Source: Tetranychus cinnabarinus (Eukaryota; Arthropoda; Arachnida; Trombidiformes; Tetranychidae). From it: DNA of 64,000 nucleotides. The DNA is taken from positions 7,006,001-7,070,000 of the forward strand of contig WHVY01000005.1 of the NCBI GenBank assembly GCA_022266195.1. The letters run 5' to 3'. The notes under the pieces are model-generated. The model was not told the DNA's origin. It saw only the letters and a list, made by a program, of their open reading frames with translations, and made no database searches. Below, one piece after another: positions 1 through 12,047 of this stretch. Numbering within the stretch: position 1 is the stretch's first letter; the number at the start of each line of letters is the position of its first letter. Made by a program: the position numbers and the translations under genes.

Positions 1-1569
1 ATGACAAAAAAGCTTCAGCAAACTGGTCCTCTACCGGTTTGACTAAATCCAATGAAAACTTGACTAAAGGTAGTGAAAACTCGACGAAACTCACCGAGAA
101 ATGCTGTAACTCATTAATCAACGCAAAATGATTGCCACGGGATTATCACTTGATATTTAAGAACAAAAACCAAGCAGTTTGAGCCTTGGTCTGATCAATA
201 AGTGACATGTTCACCAAATATCATGAATTCCAAAGATAATCAATTCTGTCCTAGTAAACGTTCAGCAATCATTTTGCATGAAATCAAAATAACAAACCAA
301 GAATAAACCAGGAATATTGGGGAAATTGCAAACCCAAAAGCGTAGCAAGCGCCATCTATTATCTGGTATCTCTACTAATAGGTCCTAAAAGTCTCCATGT
401 AAAGATGGTTTAGCAAATAAAATGCAAGCAATGACTTTCAATTATAATGCGAACGGATCCACAAATTTGAATTTAAACAATTGAATGTGCTGAAAAATTT
501 ATTGGATCCTTCAATAAGCATTTGTTAAAATAAGCGTTACTGTATTAAATGCACTTTAATAAGGTTTAAAAGGATCTTGAGATTGAAAGTCAGGTTAAAT
601 CGTATGCTGTTAGATGCACGTAAACCTTGTTGTTATTGCTGTTCAAAAATGCTTTTTTTCATGGCAATGAGTGGAAAGTCAATCAACAATAACATAACAA
701 CAGCACCATTCAATCAATTTGTTTGGTAAACAACAATTTAACATTAAAGCTTCATTGAGTTTAAGTTCACTTGAGTCTTTACCTGTTTTAAGATAATTCA
801 TTTTAAAGGGTAACATCATTGGGATGATCAGGTAAACACTGTCAACATTGTCATTAATATTACCATCATCATTTCACCTCACTCTTAAAGCCAACTGAGG
901 AAGGCTAATATTGTACTCTTTGTTTTGTTCATCAACACAACAAAAATAAGGATAATTATCAGGATCGTGGGTTGAACAGAGTTGAAGGATGCGTTATATG
1001 AATTCTTGGGTAACTCGAGACAATTGTCCGCTGAGACTGCTGTCAATGAATATAAAACAAAATTAAAAAATCATAACTTTGAACAACCTTTTAATCACTA
1101 TTTGATTGCTATTCTAACATTGATCTTTTCAATTTGACAAAAAGACTTCCTTTTTTAGATTTTCATTGTGATTTGACGGTAATTATAATTTAACGAGCTT
1201 CAACTATTCTAGTTGATTAACAGAAGTAGCTCAAAATTTCCCTAATCTGATGCTTTATATTCAAACTCTCGTAATTATATTAGTAATCGTAAAAGTTGTT
1301 ACTTTTCGTTCTTACCTTCTCGATTCCATCAAACACAAATTAGCATCATTAGGCTTATTAAAATAACCTAACTCATGTATTGTTATATCATCATGCGTTA
1401 TCACACAGATTCGAGGCCTTTCATTCAACTTATCAATGCAAAACAAATTATTTTTTCACTTTTTGTTAGCATGAATACCGGCGAATGAATCGCTGAGTTA
1501 AAATCAATCTGTCTCAGTTTCAGGTACAAATATTGTTGGAATCCAAAAAATTATTTCGTTTAGTTGAAG
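1..1569. other. Intergenic, no gene seen
   Basis: No convincing coding sequence in either strand. It contains one copy of a 381-bp dispersed duplication (574-954). The last ~100 bases should hold the promoter and 5' leader of the first secreted-protein gene. Confidence 0.6.
574..954. repeat. 381-bp duplication, copy 1
   Basis: Bases 574-954 appear to match 15517-15897 base for base, with a constant offset of 14943 and no indel by eye. Similarity stops abruptly at both ends. No ORF and no terminal inverted repeat are visible. It is either a recent segmental copy or a non-autonomous repeat. Confidence 0.9.
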
Positions 1570-2347
1570 ATGATTTACCAAGTTCTGATCAAGTCATTCT
1601 TGAGTATCATCTTAACAGGTTAGTTTGTCTGAGATTTAAATGATTTCTTACAATAATTGTGTTTCTCTTTTTCCAGTGACAACTTTCCCATCTTCAGCAT
1701 CTTCATTACGAGAAATTGAATTTTTATCAAGCTTATTCCAAGACAGACGAAGTTATGGTAATGCAATACCATCAGAAATCTTGAATGGAGTTTTGAATCG
1801 ACGAATTGACAAAATCAATGAACTCAAAGAAAATGGTAATTTGACTTCAGCAGAGTTGGTTTTTTGTGATTTTGCTATTCATTCATTGGAATTTATGCAA
1901 GTTTTGTTGAAATCATCACAAGAAACTGAACATCTGGCTCACGATATTCTGATCAAGTCTTACATGGACATCGTCCAATCGTTTCATTCCCTCTTCAATG
2001 CTACAAAAGCGCCTTCAATCGAATATGAATCAGTTGAAAGTTTGAATAAAGTGATGAATCAATATTCAAACCACACCAACTATCCAATGGAAAAGATGAA
2101 GATGCTTATAAATGATTATAAAAGTGACTTCAATTTGTTAATCGACTATAGAATGGACGAGAAACGCAATTTGGCTTTACTCATCGATGCTTTAGAAACG
2201 CTCGAATGTGAAATTCTCGCTACAACGAAATTGGATGATGAACTAAATGGGTTCGACCGAAAAAGCGCTCAACAAAAAACGATGAAAATTGCTTGGCAGC
2301 GATTTGAGTTGACTGTGGGGGTGTTTAAGAAGCGATTCATCAACTGA
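1570..2347 (+). CDS. Small secreted protein, tandem family member 1
   Basis: Function not recognised. Exons 1570-1618 and 1677-2347 encode 239 residues. Exon 1 (16 codons plus one base) encodes a hydrophobic leader that continues into exon 2 and reads as a signal peptide ending near the conserved SSLREIEFL block. I chose this start because the donor (G|GTTAGT), the acceptor (TTCCAG|TG), the phase and the exon length match the two neighbouring paralogues; the ATG at 1640 lies inside the intron. The mature part looks helical, with conserved blocks LNRRIDKINELKE near the N-terminus and an MLINDYKSDFNLL-type block in the C-terminal half. Unlike members 2 and 3 it lacks the CGC cysteine pair. A secreted effector, salivary or structural role is possible but not shown. 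Confidence 0.8.
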
Positions 2348-3029
2348 ATTCTCAGTCAAATAATCCAAGCTGAAAATCTAGAGAGAATTGATAGAGAAAT
2401 CGAACTAATATTACAAATTTTAGTTCCAAACTTTTTAGTTTTTCAGTGACATTGTTTTTTATCGATTAAACTGTTATTTGACTAATTCTTGTTCTTTTAA
2501 ATGCTTAAATGAATTTCTTCAAAGTGTATCGAAATCGTATTCGTAAGCATTGTATGCAACTCAAATTATAACAGAATAAAATCATGTTCTTGAACAAAAA
2601 CTTGTTCTTTTGAATTTTACTTACAATTATTCAATATTGTTCATTATAAATCTTATCGTTGTTCAGTAGCACAACTCAATTAGAATAATCTTCAAGTGAA
2701 GTATTTCAAGCAATTAGTAAATTATTATAAGAAATGATTCGGTGATGAATTTGAAGTATTTTACGGCATTTCCATTAAGATGAGCGAGATTAATCAAATT
2801 GAATCTTCTAATGAACTAAAAAGGTAATAAAATTGCAATGAAATAACAAAAATACCAGAAACTACTTATAAATTGTTAGCATTAGTTATTTGCTTCGTGA
2901 GTGATTTCATTTAGAATTGTTAAGGTTGAAGATCTGAAAATATTATAAATTATTAGATTTTTCTTTTCGTTTAATGGAGAAAAGTTTTCATCTTCAAACA
3001 ATATCCATTTTAACCTCGTTCAATCGACA
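2348..3029. other. Spacer with duplicated upstream segment
   Basis: No gene. From about 2684 the sequence resembles 4708 onward, upstream of the third family gene (shared stretch near CTTCAAGTGAAGTATT). The tandem duplication unit therefore included roughly 350-400 bp of promoter. Confidence 0.65.
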
Positions 3030-3852
3030 ATGAAACATTTGACTTTTATCAATTGCTTTCTTACAATCATCTTTTCAGGTAAGCTGATTGAAATTCAAAT
3101 GATTTCTGTGAATAATTGTGTTTCTTTTCTTAAATTTAGTGACGATTATCCCATGTTTAACCTCATCATTGCGTGAACTCACCTTCTTGAAATCCTTATT
3201 CAAGAAAGATGATAGCATACCAACAAAAGTTTTCAATGAAGTTTTGAAGCGACGAATCGACAAAATCAAGGAATTCAAAGAAAGAAACAATTTGACTTCA
3301 GAAGAGCTGGTATTCTGTGACTTTGCTTCCCATTCGTTGAGATTGATGCATGTTTTGTTGAATTCATCGTCTAGACCAGAATTTATTCATCTAAGAAGTA
3401 ATTCAGCCAATTCTTATCATAAAATTGTCGCTTCCTTTCACGAAGTTTTCGATAATGAACGAACGCCTTCCGTTGACTATGAGCCAGTTTTGCAACGAGA
3501 CACTTTCAAGATCGGTAAAGCTCCAATAACGTCATATTGTGGCTGCTACCCAGTGGAGGAAAAGATGCTTTCCCCAAAAACTGATTACCCAAAGTTAAAG
3601 ATGTTGATGCTGATAGATGACTATAAAAGTGACTTTAATTTGTATCTCGACTATAGAAAAGATCAAAAGCAATATTTGAGTTCCATTATCGATGCGCTAG
3701 AAACTCTCAAATTACAAATTTCTAATGCGACTGCAGAGGAATATGATCTATTAGATGATAACCAGAAATTGAATGGCGAAACAATGAAAGTTTCTTTGGT
3801 GCGATTTGAATGCATAGTGAAAATGACTCTTGATCAAATTGCGATTTCATAA
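3030..3852 (+). CDS. Small secreted protein, tandem family member 2
   Basis: Exons 3030-3078 and 3140-3852 encode 253 residues. The leader begins MKHLTFINCFLTIIF and runs across the intron (phase 1, 61 bp) into VTIIPCLTSSLRE, a clear signal-peptide profile. The mature region is predicted helical, with LKRRIDKIKEFKERNNLT and DDYKSDFNLYLDY blocks shared with members 1 and 3. A YCGCYP cysteine pair lies mid-protein and is shared with member 3 only. An in-frame ATG-like start near 3118 lies in the intron and is rejected. Closest relative in the window is member 3, including promoter and intron sequence, so this pair looks like the most recent duplication. Biological role unknown. Confidence 0.82.
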
Positions 3853-4366
3853 AGTATTGTTTGGATGTTATTATAAAATTAAAATTGGGAATTGTTTCAT
3901 TGCAAATTATATTCAATACAAATATTTGTTACCATGAGTAGATGCAAGTTTTAATAGCATGATGCAAATTATTACTTCAACACAATAACTGAAGCGTCAA
4001 TTCAGAATGTATCAGTAAAACAAAAAAAGCTAACGTTTAAACCCCTATGAGAACACATTATCAACTCGACTAGCAAGCAATTGAGGACATAACATATTAA
4101 CTTTATTCGCGTTTATTGCGGTTACATGCATATTGCGTTGTACACAAACAAATTTTACGGTTGTCGAATCGTTACTATCGATATCATCTTCAGCAAATCA
4201 AATATTGAGTAAATTAGAGCTAAATACAATATGCTTATGCTCAGTGTAGACTCTTGTATACTTGGATTAATATTCAGATGATTAGATGAAGTTGATTTCT
4301 TGGTGAGTTGAAGTTTTGTTAAAAGTGATTTGTTTCTTATAGTCGATCAATTCGTCGATTAATTCA
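3853..4366. other. Spacer before pseudogene
   Basis: No gene. From about 4245 to 4366 the sequence parallels 6280-6806 upstream of family member 4, but without the palindromic insertions found there. It is thus the promoter region of the degenerate copy that follows. Confidence 0.6.
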
Positions 4367-4556
4367 ATGAATTCTAATAGTAGAATCGTTTTCCAATGTA
4401 AGTGTTTCTTTTGAGATTGAATTAAATTCAATAATGGAGCCAATTGTCATTGTCATTCATTCAGTGCTGATGATAACGGAAATAACTGCTTATTTACGAG
4501 ATTCAGTTCTTTACAAGATTATGCGAAAATTATAATCCACAGAGAAGTTTTGGGTT
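4367..4556 (+). pseudogene. Broken copy of secreted-protein family member 4
   Basis: An ATG at 4367, a GTAAGT donor near 4398 and an acceptor ending at 4464 line up with the first exon and intron of member 4 (6807-6903). In exon 2 a two-base deletion relative to the CTTTAAGAGAGATTC stretch of member 4 shifts the frame. Translation then runs into a stop after about 23 codons, and homology fades after GAGAAGTTTT near 4551. The rest of the gene is missing. Splice signals survive, so the decay is probably fairly recent. Confidence 0.78.
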
Positions 4557-5070
4557 AGCATTTAAAATTCGTGTTTTGAGAACAGAATATTGCATCTTTT
4601 GACCAAAGAGTAAGAGTTATACTGTTATACTGAGAGTTTTATTAATTGCTTTGAACGGCTTTCATAAGTAGAGTGGCTTATTAGAGTTCTTCGATTGACT
4701 TAATGAGAATAATCTTCAAGTGAAGTATTCCAAGCAATTAGTATTTATTATTTCAGTATTAGTTTGATTATTAAATTAATCGGTGATGAATTTGAAGATG
4801 TAACTCGATTTACGTAATTCAATTAATATGAGCGAGATTAATTCAATTGAAACTTCTAATGATCAAAGTGATTCCAATAAAAAAGGCCAAAATCTACTCA
4901 TATGTTGTTAACATGAGTACTTTCATCAACCACATTAATGTATTGGTATCAATTAGTAAAATGGAAGAGCTCATCAAAAGTATAAATATTAATAAATAAT
5001 CGGTTATTCTGTCTGAGAAAGAAGAAAAGTTTTCAACCTGAAGTAATATTTGACTCTCGTCCAATCGACA
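4557..5070. other. Spacer with duplicated upstream segment
   Basis: No gene. About 4708-5070 is the promoter-side duplicate of 2684-3029. A short CAAAGAGTAAGAGTTAT stretch near 4604 recurs near 9880 and, in part, near 42855. Confidence 0.6.
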
Positions 5071-5929
5071 ATGAAACATTTTACTCTGATCAATTATTTT
5101 CTTACAATCATATCAATAGGTAAGCTGATTGAAATTCAAATGATTTCTTTAAGTAATTGAGTTTCTTTTCTTAAATTTAGTGACGATTATCCCATGTTTA
5201 ACCTCATCATTGCGTGAAATTGAATTCTTATCGAGCACATTCAATGATAGACGAGGTGCTGTGATACCAACAAAAGTTTTCAATGGAGTTTTGAAGCGAC
5301 GAGCCAACAGAATCAATGAGTTCAAAGAAAGAAACAATTTGACTGCAAAAGAGTTGATATTCTTGGACTTTTTTTGCCATTCACTGGAATCGATGCAAAG
5401 TTTGGTTAATTCATCATCTAGATTAGAACTGATTGTGGTCAAAAGTAATTTGGTCTACTCTTATGAGGACATTGTCGCATCCTTTTACTCAATTTTCGAT
5501 AGTGAACGAACATCATCAGTTGATTATGCGCCAGTTGTGCGACGAGCAGCCTGTCAAATCGATTGTCAATCAAGAAATGAGTATTGTGGCTGTAACCCGT
5601 TTGAGGATATGATAACTCCAGAGATTAAAACTGTTTACCCAAAGTCAAAGATGTTGATGCTGATAGATGACTATAAAAGTGACTTTAATTTGTATCTTGA
5701 CTATAAAATGGATCAAAAGCCATACTTGAGTTCCTTTATTGAGGCACTAGAAACCCTCAAATGGCAAATTTCTAATGCAACTGAATTGAATAATGATCTA
5801 GATGAATATAATCGCAAAAAGGCGAATCTCGAAGCAATGAAAATTGCCTACATGCAATTTCATTTCACAGTGGAAATGTTCTTATATCGAACGGTTCAAG
5901 TACATCCGAATTTTGCCCTTTTGCACTAA
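5071..5929 (+). CDS. Small secreted protein, tandem family member 3
   Basis: Exons 5071-5119 and 5181-5929 encode 265 residues, the longest member. The leader MKHFTLINYFLTIIS continues after the phase-1, 61-bp intron into VTIIPCLTSSLREIEFL, a signal peptide. The mature part shares the LKRRANRINEFKERNNLT, YCGCNP and DDYKSDFNLYLDY blocks with member 2. It ends in a short extension (VQVHPNFALLH) that the others lack. A possible AATAAA polyadenylation signal follows near 5955. Function unknown; a secreted helical protein is all that can be supported. Confidence 0.82.
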
Positions 5930-6350
5930 ATATCTGTTACAATTTATTCAACAAAATAATAAAGTTCTCAATTAAATCACTCTTCGCTATACATATGTTT
6001 GAATTGTTTCATGGCAAATGACGTCCAATAAAAAATTTTAGCATCATGAATAAGAGCAAAGTTTTGATAAAATGTAAAATGTTTTGTAAAATCGAGAATG
6101 CTTGCTGCTTCATTGCTTTATGTATCTTCAAATCAATTTTTCACAAAACATCTTAAAATTTTAATCGAATATAGTAAATAGTAAATATTTCTTTAGGTCG
6201 ATCAATTATTGTTCAATAGATTTGTTCATAGTCAGCATAATGTTCAACTCATGTGCAGAATAAATTGTCATTCAAGTTTTAGACTCTTGTATACTTGGAT
6301 TGGTATTCAGATAATTAGATGAAGTTGATTTCTTGGTGAGTTAAGTGATA
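5930..6350. other. Spacer before palindromic insertions
   Basis: No gene. From about 6280 it matches the pseudogene promoter at 4247 onward. That match is interrupted at about 6345 by the insertions described next. Confidence 0.6.
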
Positions 6351-6442
6351 GTTAAACCACTGCATCGAGAAGTTATGAGATATAAACTCGAGGGCGAAGC
6401 CCGAGTGTTTTATCTCATAACTTCGAGATATTGTGGTTTAAC
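6351..6442. repeat. 92-bp near-perfect palindrome
   Basis: The ends GTTAAACCAC and GTGGTTTAAC are inverted copies, and the arms (GAAGTTATGAGATA and its complement) pair almost throughout around a GGGCGAAGCCC centre. It could form one long hairpin. Degenerate relatives lie near 42655-42725 and 40800-40845. It looks like a minimal foldback or MITE-type element. Confidence 0.85.
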
Positions 6443-6445
6443 TGA

Positions 6446-6750
6446 TTTAAACCACTATGTAATCTAATCTCAACACTTTTTTTCAATTTTCAAGACACAA
6501 TTTTGTCTTGATTTTCCATTGCTTTCAATGGTTTTTCCTATTTTCATTTTAGGTTTCTTATCATTTTCATTTTAATTTTTGACTTTTTTATCAGGTCTAA
6601 TCATTCTCATTATCACTGTCTTTAGAGCAAACTGTGCATTTTAGTTAACAGTGTTAGTTAACCATCAAGTTAACCAATTTCAGAAAGGCATCAGTTTATA
6701 CAATTTAATCATTTGATTAAATACTGGTTACCCTAAACGTAGTGGTTTAA
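6446..6750. mobile_element. Short inverted-repeat element (MITE-like), ~305 bp
   Basis: Starts TTTAAACCACTATGT and ends ACGTAGTGGTTTAAA, so the termini are inverted repeats similar to those of the adjacent 92-bp palindrome. No ORF. Comparison with the pseudogene promoter (GTGAGTTGAAGTTTTG near 4310), which lacks this sequence, shows that both pieces are insertions. A TTAA target is possible from the flanking bases but not proven. Confidence 0.75.
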
Positions 6751-6806
6751 AGTTTTGTTAAAAGTGATTTGTCTCTTATAGGCAATCAATTCGTTGGACT
6801 CTTGCA

Positions 6807-7571
6807 ATGAAATCGTTGAGTGGGATCGTTTTCCAATGTAAGTATTCCTTTTGAGACTAAATTGAATTCAATAATTAAATTAATTGTCGCTCTTCTCATA
6901 CAGTGCTGACGATAACTGCAATAACTGCAACTTTAAGAGAGATTCAATTCTTTACAAAATTATACGAAAATGATATTCCAAGAGAAGTTTTCAAGAAACT
7001 AATTAATCGAAGAATAGAAACAATAAATGAATTCAAAGAAACATCCAACTTAACTGAGATCGAGGCAATATATTGTGATTCTATTCTTCAATCGCTGCAG
7101 CTGCTTCAAAATTTAAACAACACATCTGATGGAATGCAAATTTGTACCAACAACGAGACGTTCACTTTTTATGAAAATATCGTCAATTCCATTACGTTCT
7201 CCTTCGGAAGGCGAAGAACAACCGTTGAATACCAATCGCCTGCGTCCATTTCAAAACTAGTGGAAAGTGAAGAAAAGTTAAACGATTTCCACAGATCACT
7301 GGTAACTACTCTGATAGATAGTTACATTGATGATATAAAGATGGTTATTGAAAGTCCAATGAACCAAAATAAACCTGAAAATGAGCAGATGGCTATCATG
7401 ATGGTTAATCATCTGGACTCCATTTCAAAAAACATTAAAAACTTGACGACATTGGATGACGTGGATAACGTATCAAAAAAGCCAATCGCTTCTGGATACT
7501 TTGTGTTCGCTTTGCAACAATTGGATTTTATTGTGAAAAGGTTCCAAACACAATTCAAATGTTCTCATTAA
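6807..7571 (+). CDS. Small secreted protein, tandem family member 4 (divergent)
   Basis: Exons 6807-6837 and 6904-7571 encode 232 residues. The leader MKSLSGIVFQ joins LLTITAITATLREIQFF, a signal peptide with a shorter first exon than members 1-3 (10 codons plus one base). The intron is again phase 1 (66 bp). It keeps the LRE(I)QFF, LINRRIETINEFKE and LIDSYIDDIKMVI blocks but is otherwise divergent and has few cysteines. The broken copy at 4367 derives from this subtype, not from members 1-3, so the array held at least two alternating subfamilies. Function not recognised. Confidence 0.8.
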
Positions 7572-8344
7572 ATTATCAAACCATGAAACTCACTGAAGAT
7601 TTTATTCAAGAAACGTCTTTTAATGACTTTTCAAAGACTTGGACAGTAGGGGTTTTGTTTACGATATAAAATTTTACAAAAATGGAAAAAATATAAATTC
7701 AGAAATCTCGTTCTGAGAACTGGAACCTTTAAGAGGTGCCAATCACCATTCAGGTATTTGACAAATTCCCTCACAATATAAAGGAATTGAAAAAATTCAC
7801 GAAGAAGTTATACTTACAGTAAGTTGCCCTAAAGTTTAATAACAAGTTGAAACATAGTAAAAATACTGTAAAAGAGTATTGTCAAAAAGTGTGACTTTCG
7901 AGCTAAGAGTAGTGACTTTAGGGGTTTGTTTGGGCATAAAAACTGAGTCCATTAACAATATTGGAATTTTTTCAGTTTTCGATAAAATGGAGGTCAAAGT
8001 TGAAACTTCGATGTAACTTTTGATGGCTAATGAAAAAGCACTTATTTTGAGAAATTAAAATAAATTCTAAAATAAATAAAAATAATTATAAAATAAATTA
8101 AAATTTTATAGTCCATAATAAAATCTAAAGATTGTTCAATTATGATTTCAGAAGCTACCATTAACTATGTATTGCATGTTCAGCTGAGAGTATACAGAAA
8201 ATTGAAAAGCCTCATGAAAAAGTCCAACTTGAGATATTAATAAACATTGTAAGCTTAGATTAAATGTACTCATGAGAAGCCTGACCTTTGGATTCGTGAA
8301 ATTGTGGAACATTTAAAAGTCACAAATGAAACAAATATATTGTT

Positions 8345-8515
8345 TAATAAAAATGATGACTAGTTAATCAGTAAATAGCAATTTAAACAAATACTGCGAC
8401 CAACTGTCAAGACTGTCTGAGTTTGAATCGTACGATATGAAAACAGATAAACTCAAAACTCAAGACGATAAAGTTGATAACGTTATACAATACAAAAACA
8501 GGAAAATTGTGGTTA
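8345..8515. repeat. Diverged ~170-bp direct repeat, copy 1
   Basis: Shares GCAATTTAAACAAATA, CTGTCAAG-CTGTCTGAGT and AAAAACAGGAAAA, in the same order and orientation, with 10620-10795. Identity is moderate with small indels. Confidence 0.6.
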
Positions 8516-10619
8516 AATATTAGATGTTAATAATTGCATATTGCATTCATTCAGATACGATTCAGATAAGGTTTTTTCAATCTGATTTTCTGTTAAAGAT
8601 TCATTCTTTTATAAGGTGTCTAAAATAATGAATCATTAATGATTCACAGCATTTTGAATCTTAAACCTTCACCCTAAGTAAAACCTATTAATAGCCTTAC
8701 TCTTAATAGAATCGCCGTTTTGCATGGAAAAATCTTTATTTTTTCTGTCTCATATAACTAGAAGTTTATGATTTAGAAAAGGTGAGTGAAGTCCATGAGC
8801 ATATCCACATTTTAATCGAACAAAATCATCGAGTGAAATTCAATTACATTTGTAAAAGCTCATTTCATCATGCGAAGAAGATTAATTGGAATTCATCATT
8901 GCGTTGAGAATCGAATGGATCAAGTTACATTAATTGTTTCATTGATAAGAACAGTTGAATGTACGAATTGAATTACAAATTTTCATGGACATGCGATGTT
9001 TAAATAGTAACTTAATTTACTTGATTCAAGACCAACTGTTCATTTATAGCTGCCAGCCTTGTATATTTATAACGATGAGACGAAAAATTAAATCTCTTTA
9101 AAATCTTCATTGATGTTCAAGTTTGTTTCAGTTAATGCTTTTCGAGTTTCAGGGTGAACTATTAAGGTTGACATCCAGAAATTAATTTGAAGCAGTTTCT
9201 CTTCAAATTTTAAGAGAAGCAAATCTTTGTTCAACTTTGTTGAATGTAAAATGAAAGACAAAGGCTCAATTAACGGTTCAATTCAATCCTTATCACGGCT
9301 CCTTATTGCACTTCAATTATGGATACTTTAATGGTACAAACTTGATGGGAAATGATGATGAGGTTTTGATTTCAAAGTATAGTTGAGTATCAATCAGTTA
9401 GAAAAACATTTATAAAGTAAATTTATCAACACATTAGTAAGTGTTTTCCTACAACGTTTTTTTCAATTTGTCCTGTCATCACTATGATCATCAGTTACTA
9501 AACACCTACAAATTGTCAGTTGGAAATCACTTAACCTGAGACGGATTTAAACGGCAGTAAATTGATGAACTAAGCAAGTTTATCAATTAATTTACTCAAC
9601 ACGCTACATCGATGGATCAATTAAACTCTATCTTGTACATTTGATAGACACAAGTGAAACAAATTTTGTCTCATTTCGATATGGGAAGAGCTTTAATCAA
9701 ATTTGCTTAATCTTGTCTGGGTGTTTCCTTGTTGGAATGTCAACGGATAAATCAATCTAAAAGTTCACGAGTAATCTGAAATTTTGAAACTAACGAAACT
9801 AACTTTGAAAAGTAACAATCAAGGAAATCTAAAATGTCCAAAATGGTAAATCAGCATTGAGAAATCATCTTCAAAGCAAAGAGTAAGAGTTATATTGTTT
9901 GCTTTAAACGCACTTCTTTCTTACTAGAGTTGCTTGATACCTTTAAGTATCGATAATATTACTTGACATCAAATCATGTGATTGTAATAAGCTATACAGT
10001 CATCTTCAATGATTAAATCGATAGCAACTTAGGAAACAGTGTATCAACAGTTGAGGGTTTTGTAACAAATGGCCAAGTTGATGAAACATATCTTCAATTG
10101 GGTTGGAAAAGATCTGTAAGGAATAAGACACTAGTTCATGACCGTTGACTTAATAAACTCATTAACATCACTTCTACCACTCCATGGCATATTAAATTGT
10201 CCATTCCACCATTAATTGAGTTCCTTGTCCTTTAATTTGGTGTTTTATCCCTAAATTTAATTGTAAAATATCAAGTTTCCCTGATCTGGGAGTAAACTTG
10301 GCTTCATCAAATTTCACTTTTTAAATGAACGCTTAATCTAGTTAAAGAGGATTAAATTCCTGCTTTCATCAAATTATCATCTCAACCTGGTTTCACTTAC
10401 GAATCTGCCTGTAAATGTTAAGGAAAAAATCTAAAATCGGGTAAACAGCAGAAACAAATGAAAGATTAAATGAAAAAAATCTGGTTAGATTAAAAAATTG
10501 AGTGGGTTTTGCAAACCAGATTAACCCATTTAATGTAAATCTTCGTCGATAGATGGTGTAAGTGTTTGGTCAAAGACTCAAAATTGGTTACATTGAATGA
10601 AACGCATTTGTTTTTGAAG

Positions 10620-10795
10620 GAAAAGATGATTAGTTGAGCTGAAAATTGCAATTTAAACAAATAATAAACTGTCAAGTCTGTCTGAGTCTTTAATTTATAA
10701 GATTATATTTAATCAGATAATTGAACCTCTCAAGACAGTAGATGATAAGTTATGCAATAAACTGATGAATGAAAAACAGGAAAACTGAGAACCGG
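10620..10795. repeat. Diverged ~170-bp direct repeat, copy 2
   Basis: Partner of 8345-8515. No coding potential; origin unknown. Confidence 0.6.
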
Positions 10796-12047
10796 AATCA
10801 TCACAATTAGACTCAACAGAATCAACCAAACACTTTGATCGTAAAAAGTGAAGAGCTAATCATTTAAACAGTTTAATAGACTTTTATTAATCGCATGAAA
10901 TGATCAAGCATGCTAATCAAAATGAAACTATGAAAATAAAAGCAGCAATCAAGAGTATTATATAATCATGTTACATTAAATTGTAACAATTTGAAAACAA
11001 CGGCAATCAAGACTATTTCAATAACTGATCATTTGTCACATCAAAATCATTGAATAATTGATTGGTTAACAATTTGTTGCCATTTATTCATTCGGTTGGT
11101 AAGGTTGTAATAGCATAAATTAACTATTAATAACAATGAAGGACGATTAATGTTTTAATTGTATTCGATAGCCAACAAATGGAAAGTGTTTCATCATTTA
11201 ATCAATTGTCATCAACCTTTAAGCTTTTATTTTAAACAATTTTTCTCTTGGCTCGGCAATTCAGTTACAATTAACTAATCAATATTGATCCCAAGAATAA
11301 TGATTCAATTGATTTTGGCTAAAAATATTTTCAAATTGATTAGTTTTATGGAGATATTAATAAAAAGGTTGATCACTTGATTGGCTGTCATAACTCAACT
11401 ATCGTTTGATATAAATTGCCTGATGTAACAATCAACAGTTATTATAGTATTGATTGTTATCATCAATTGAATTAAAAAACATGGAACAAGGAAAAACAAG
11501 AATTGAAAATAACAGGGAAATGATTCAAGTGAAAACAATTGGGAGAAGCAAAAATTGTGTTTACACTATTAGACTATTAGATCTAATCAAACACAAGCTA
11601 ATCATTGAAAGCAAACAAATAAACAAATTCAACAATTAGCTAATCATATAACAAATAACCCAAATATAATGAGCTTTAAAAATGATAAAGAAACCAGAAA
11701 AGTCTAGACTTGAACCTGAAAAATCTAGAAAAGTGAAAACAGGTACTTTGTTTGGTTTTGGGTTCAAGTCTGGTTTTCAGGTTTCACTCAAGCTTTTGGT
11801 TTGATGTTTTGCTTCTTTTGGTTCAACTCTTAACCAGATTTTGGGTTAACCATTGATTGACACTTGACTGGATCAATAAAGCAATTAATTGTTGCAAAGA
11901 TGAACCTGGTTATGGTCAGTTGATTAGTTGATAACCAAGGATACCAGAGTTTGGGTTGTTTTGGGTAAACAAACAAATGATTAGATTTGAGTGTTTTATT
12001 TGTTTCTAATTGATTTATCTAAATTAATTTGATTTAATTGGCCAATT

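Larger units (their letters stand above)
7572..12047. other. Long gene-free interval
   Basis: No ORF here has protein-like composition, spliceable partners or family motifs. It is AT-rich with scattered simple sequence. The only structure noticed is a diverged ~170-bp repeat pair (8345-8515 and 10620-10795). Confidence 0.55.

Noticed and set aside
825..870. RNase H domain in the RT protein (residue range, near bases 17880-18020)
   Set aside because: Only a weak resemblance (QAILTGFEHLL); no D-E-D catalytic set could be placed, so it is not annotated as a domain.
1640..1676. ATG at 1640 as start of the first secreted-protein gene
   Set aside because: It lies within the intron; the paralogues share the upstream 16-codon exon and splice sites, and only that gives a signal peptide.
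3075..3290. Minus-strand ORF over secreted-protein gene 2 (and the similar one at 5149-5442)
   Set aside because: Antisense shadows of two paralogous coding exons; their mutual similarity only reflects the sense genes.
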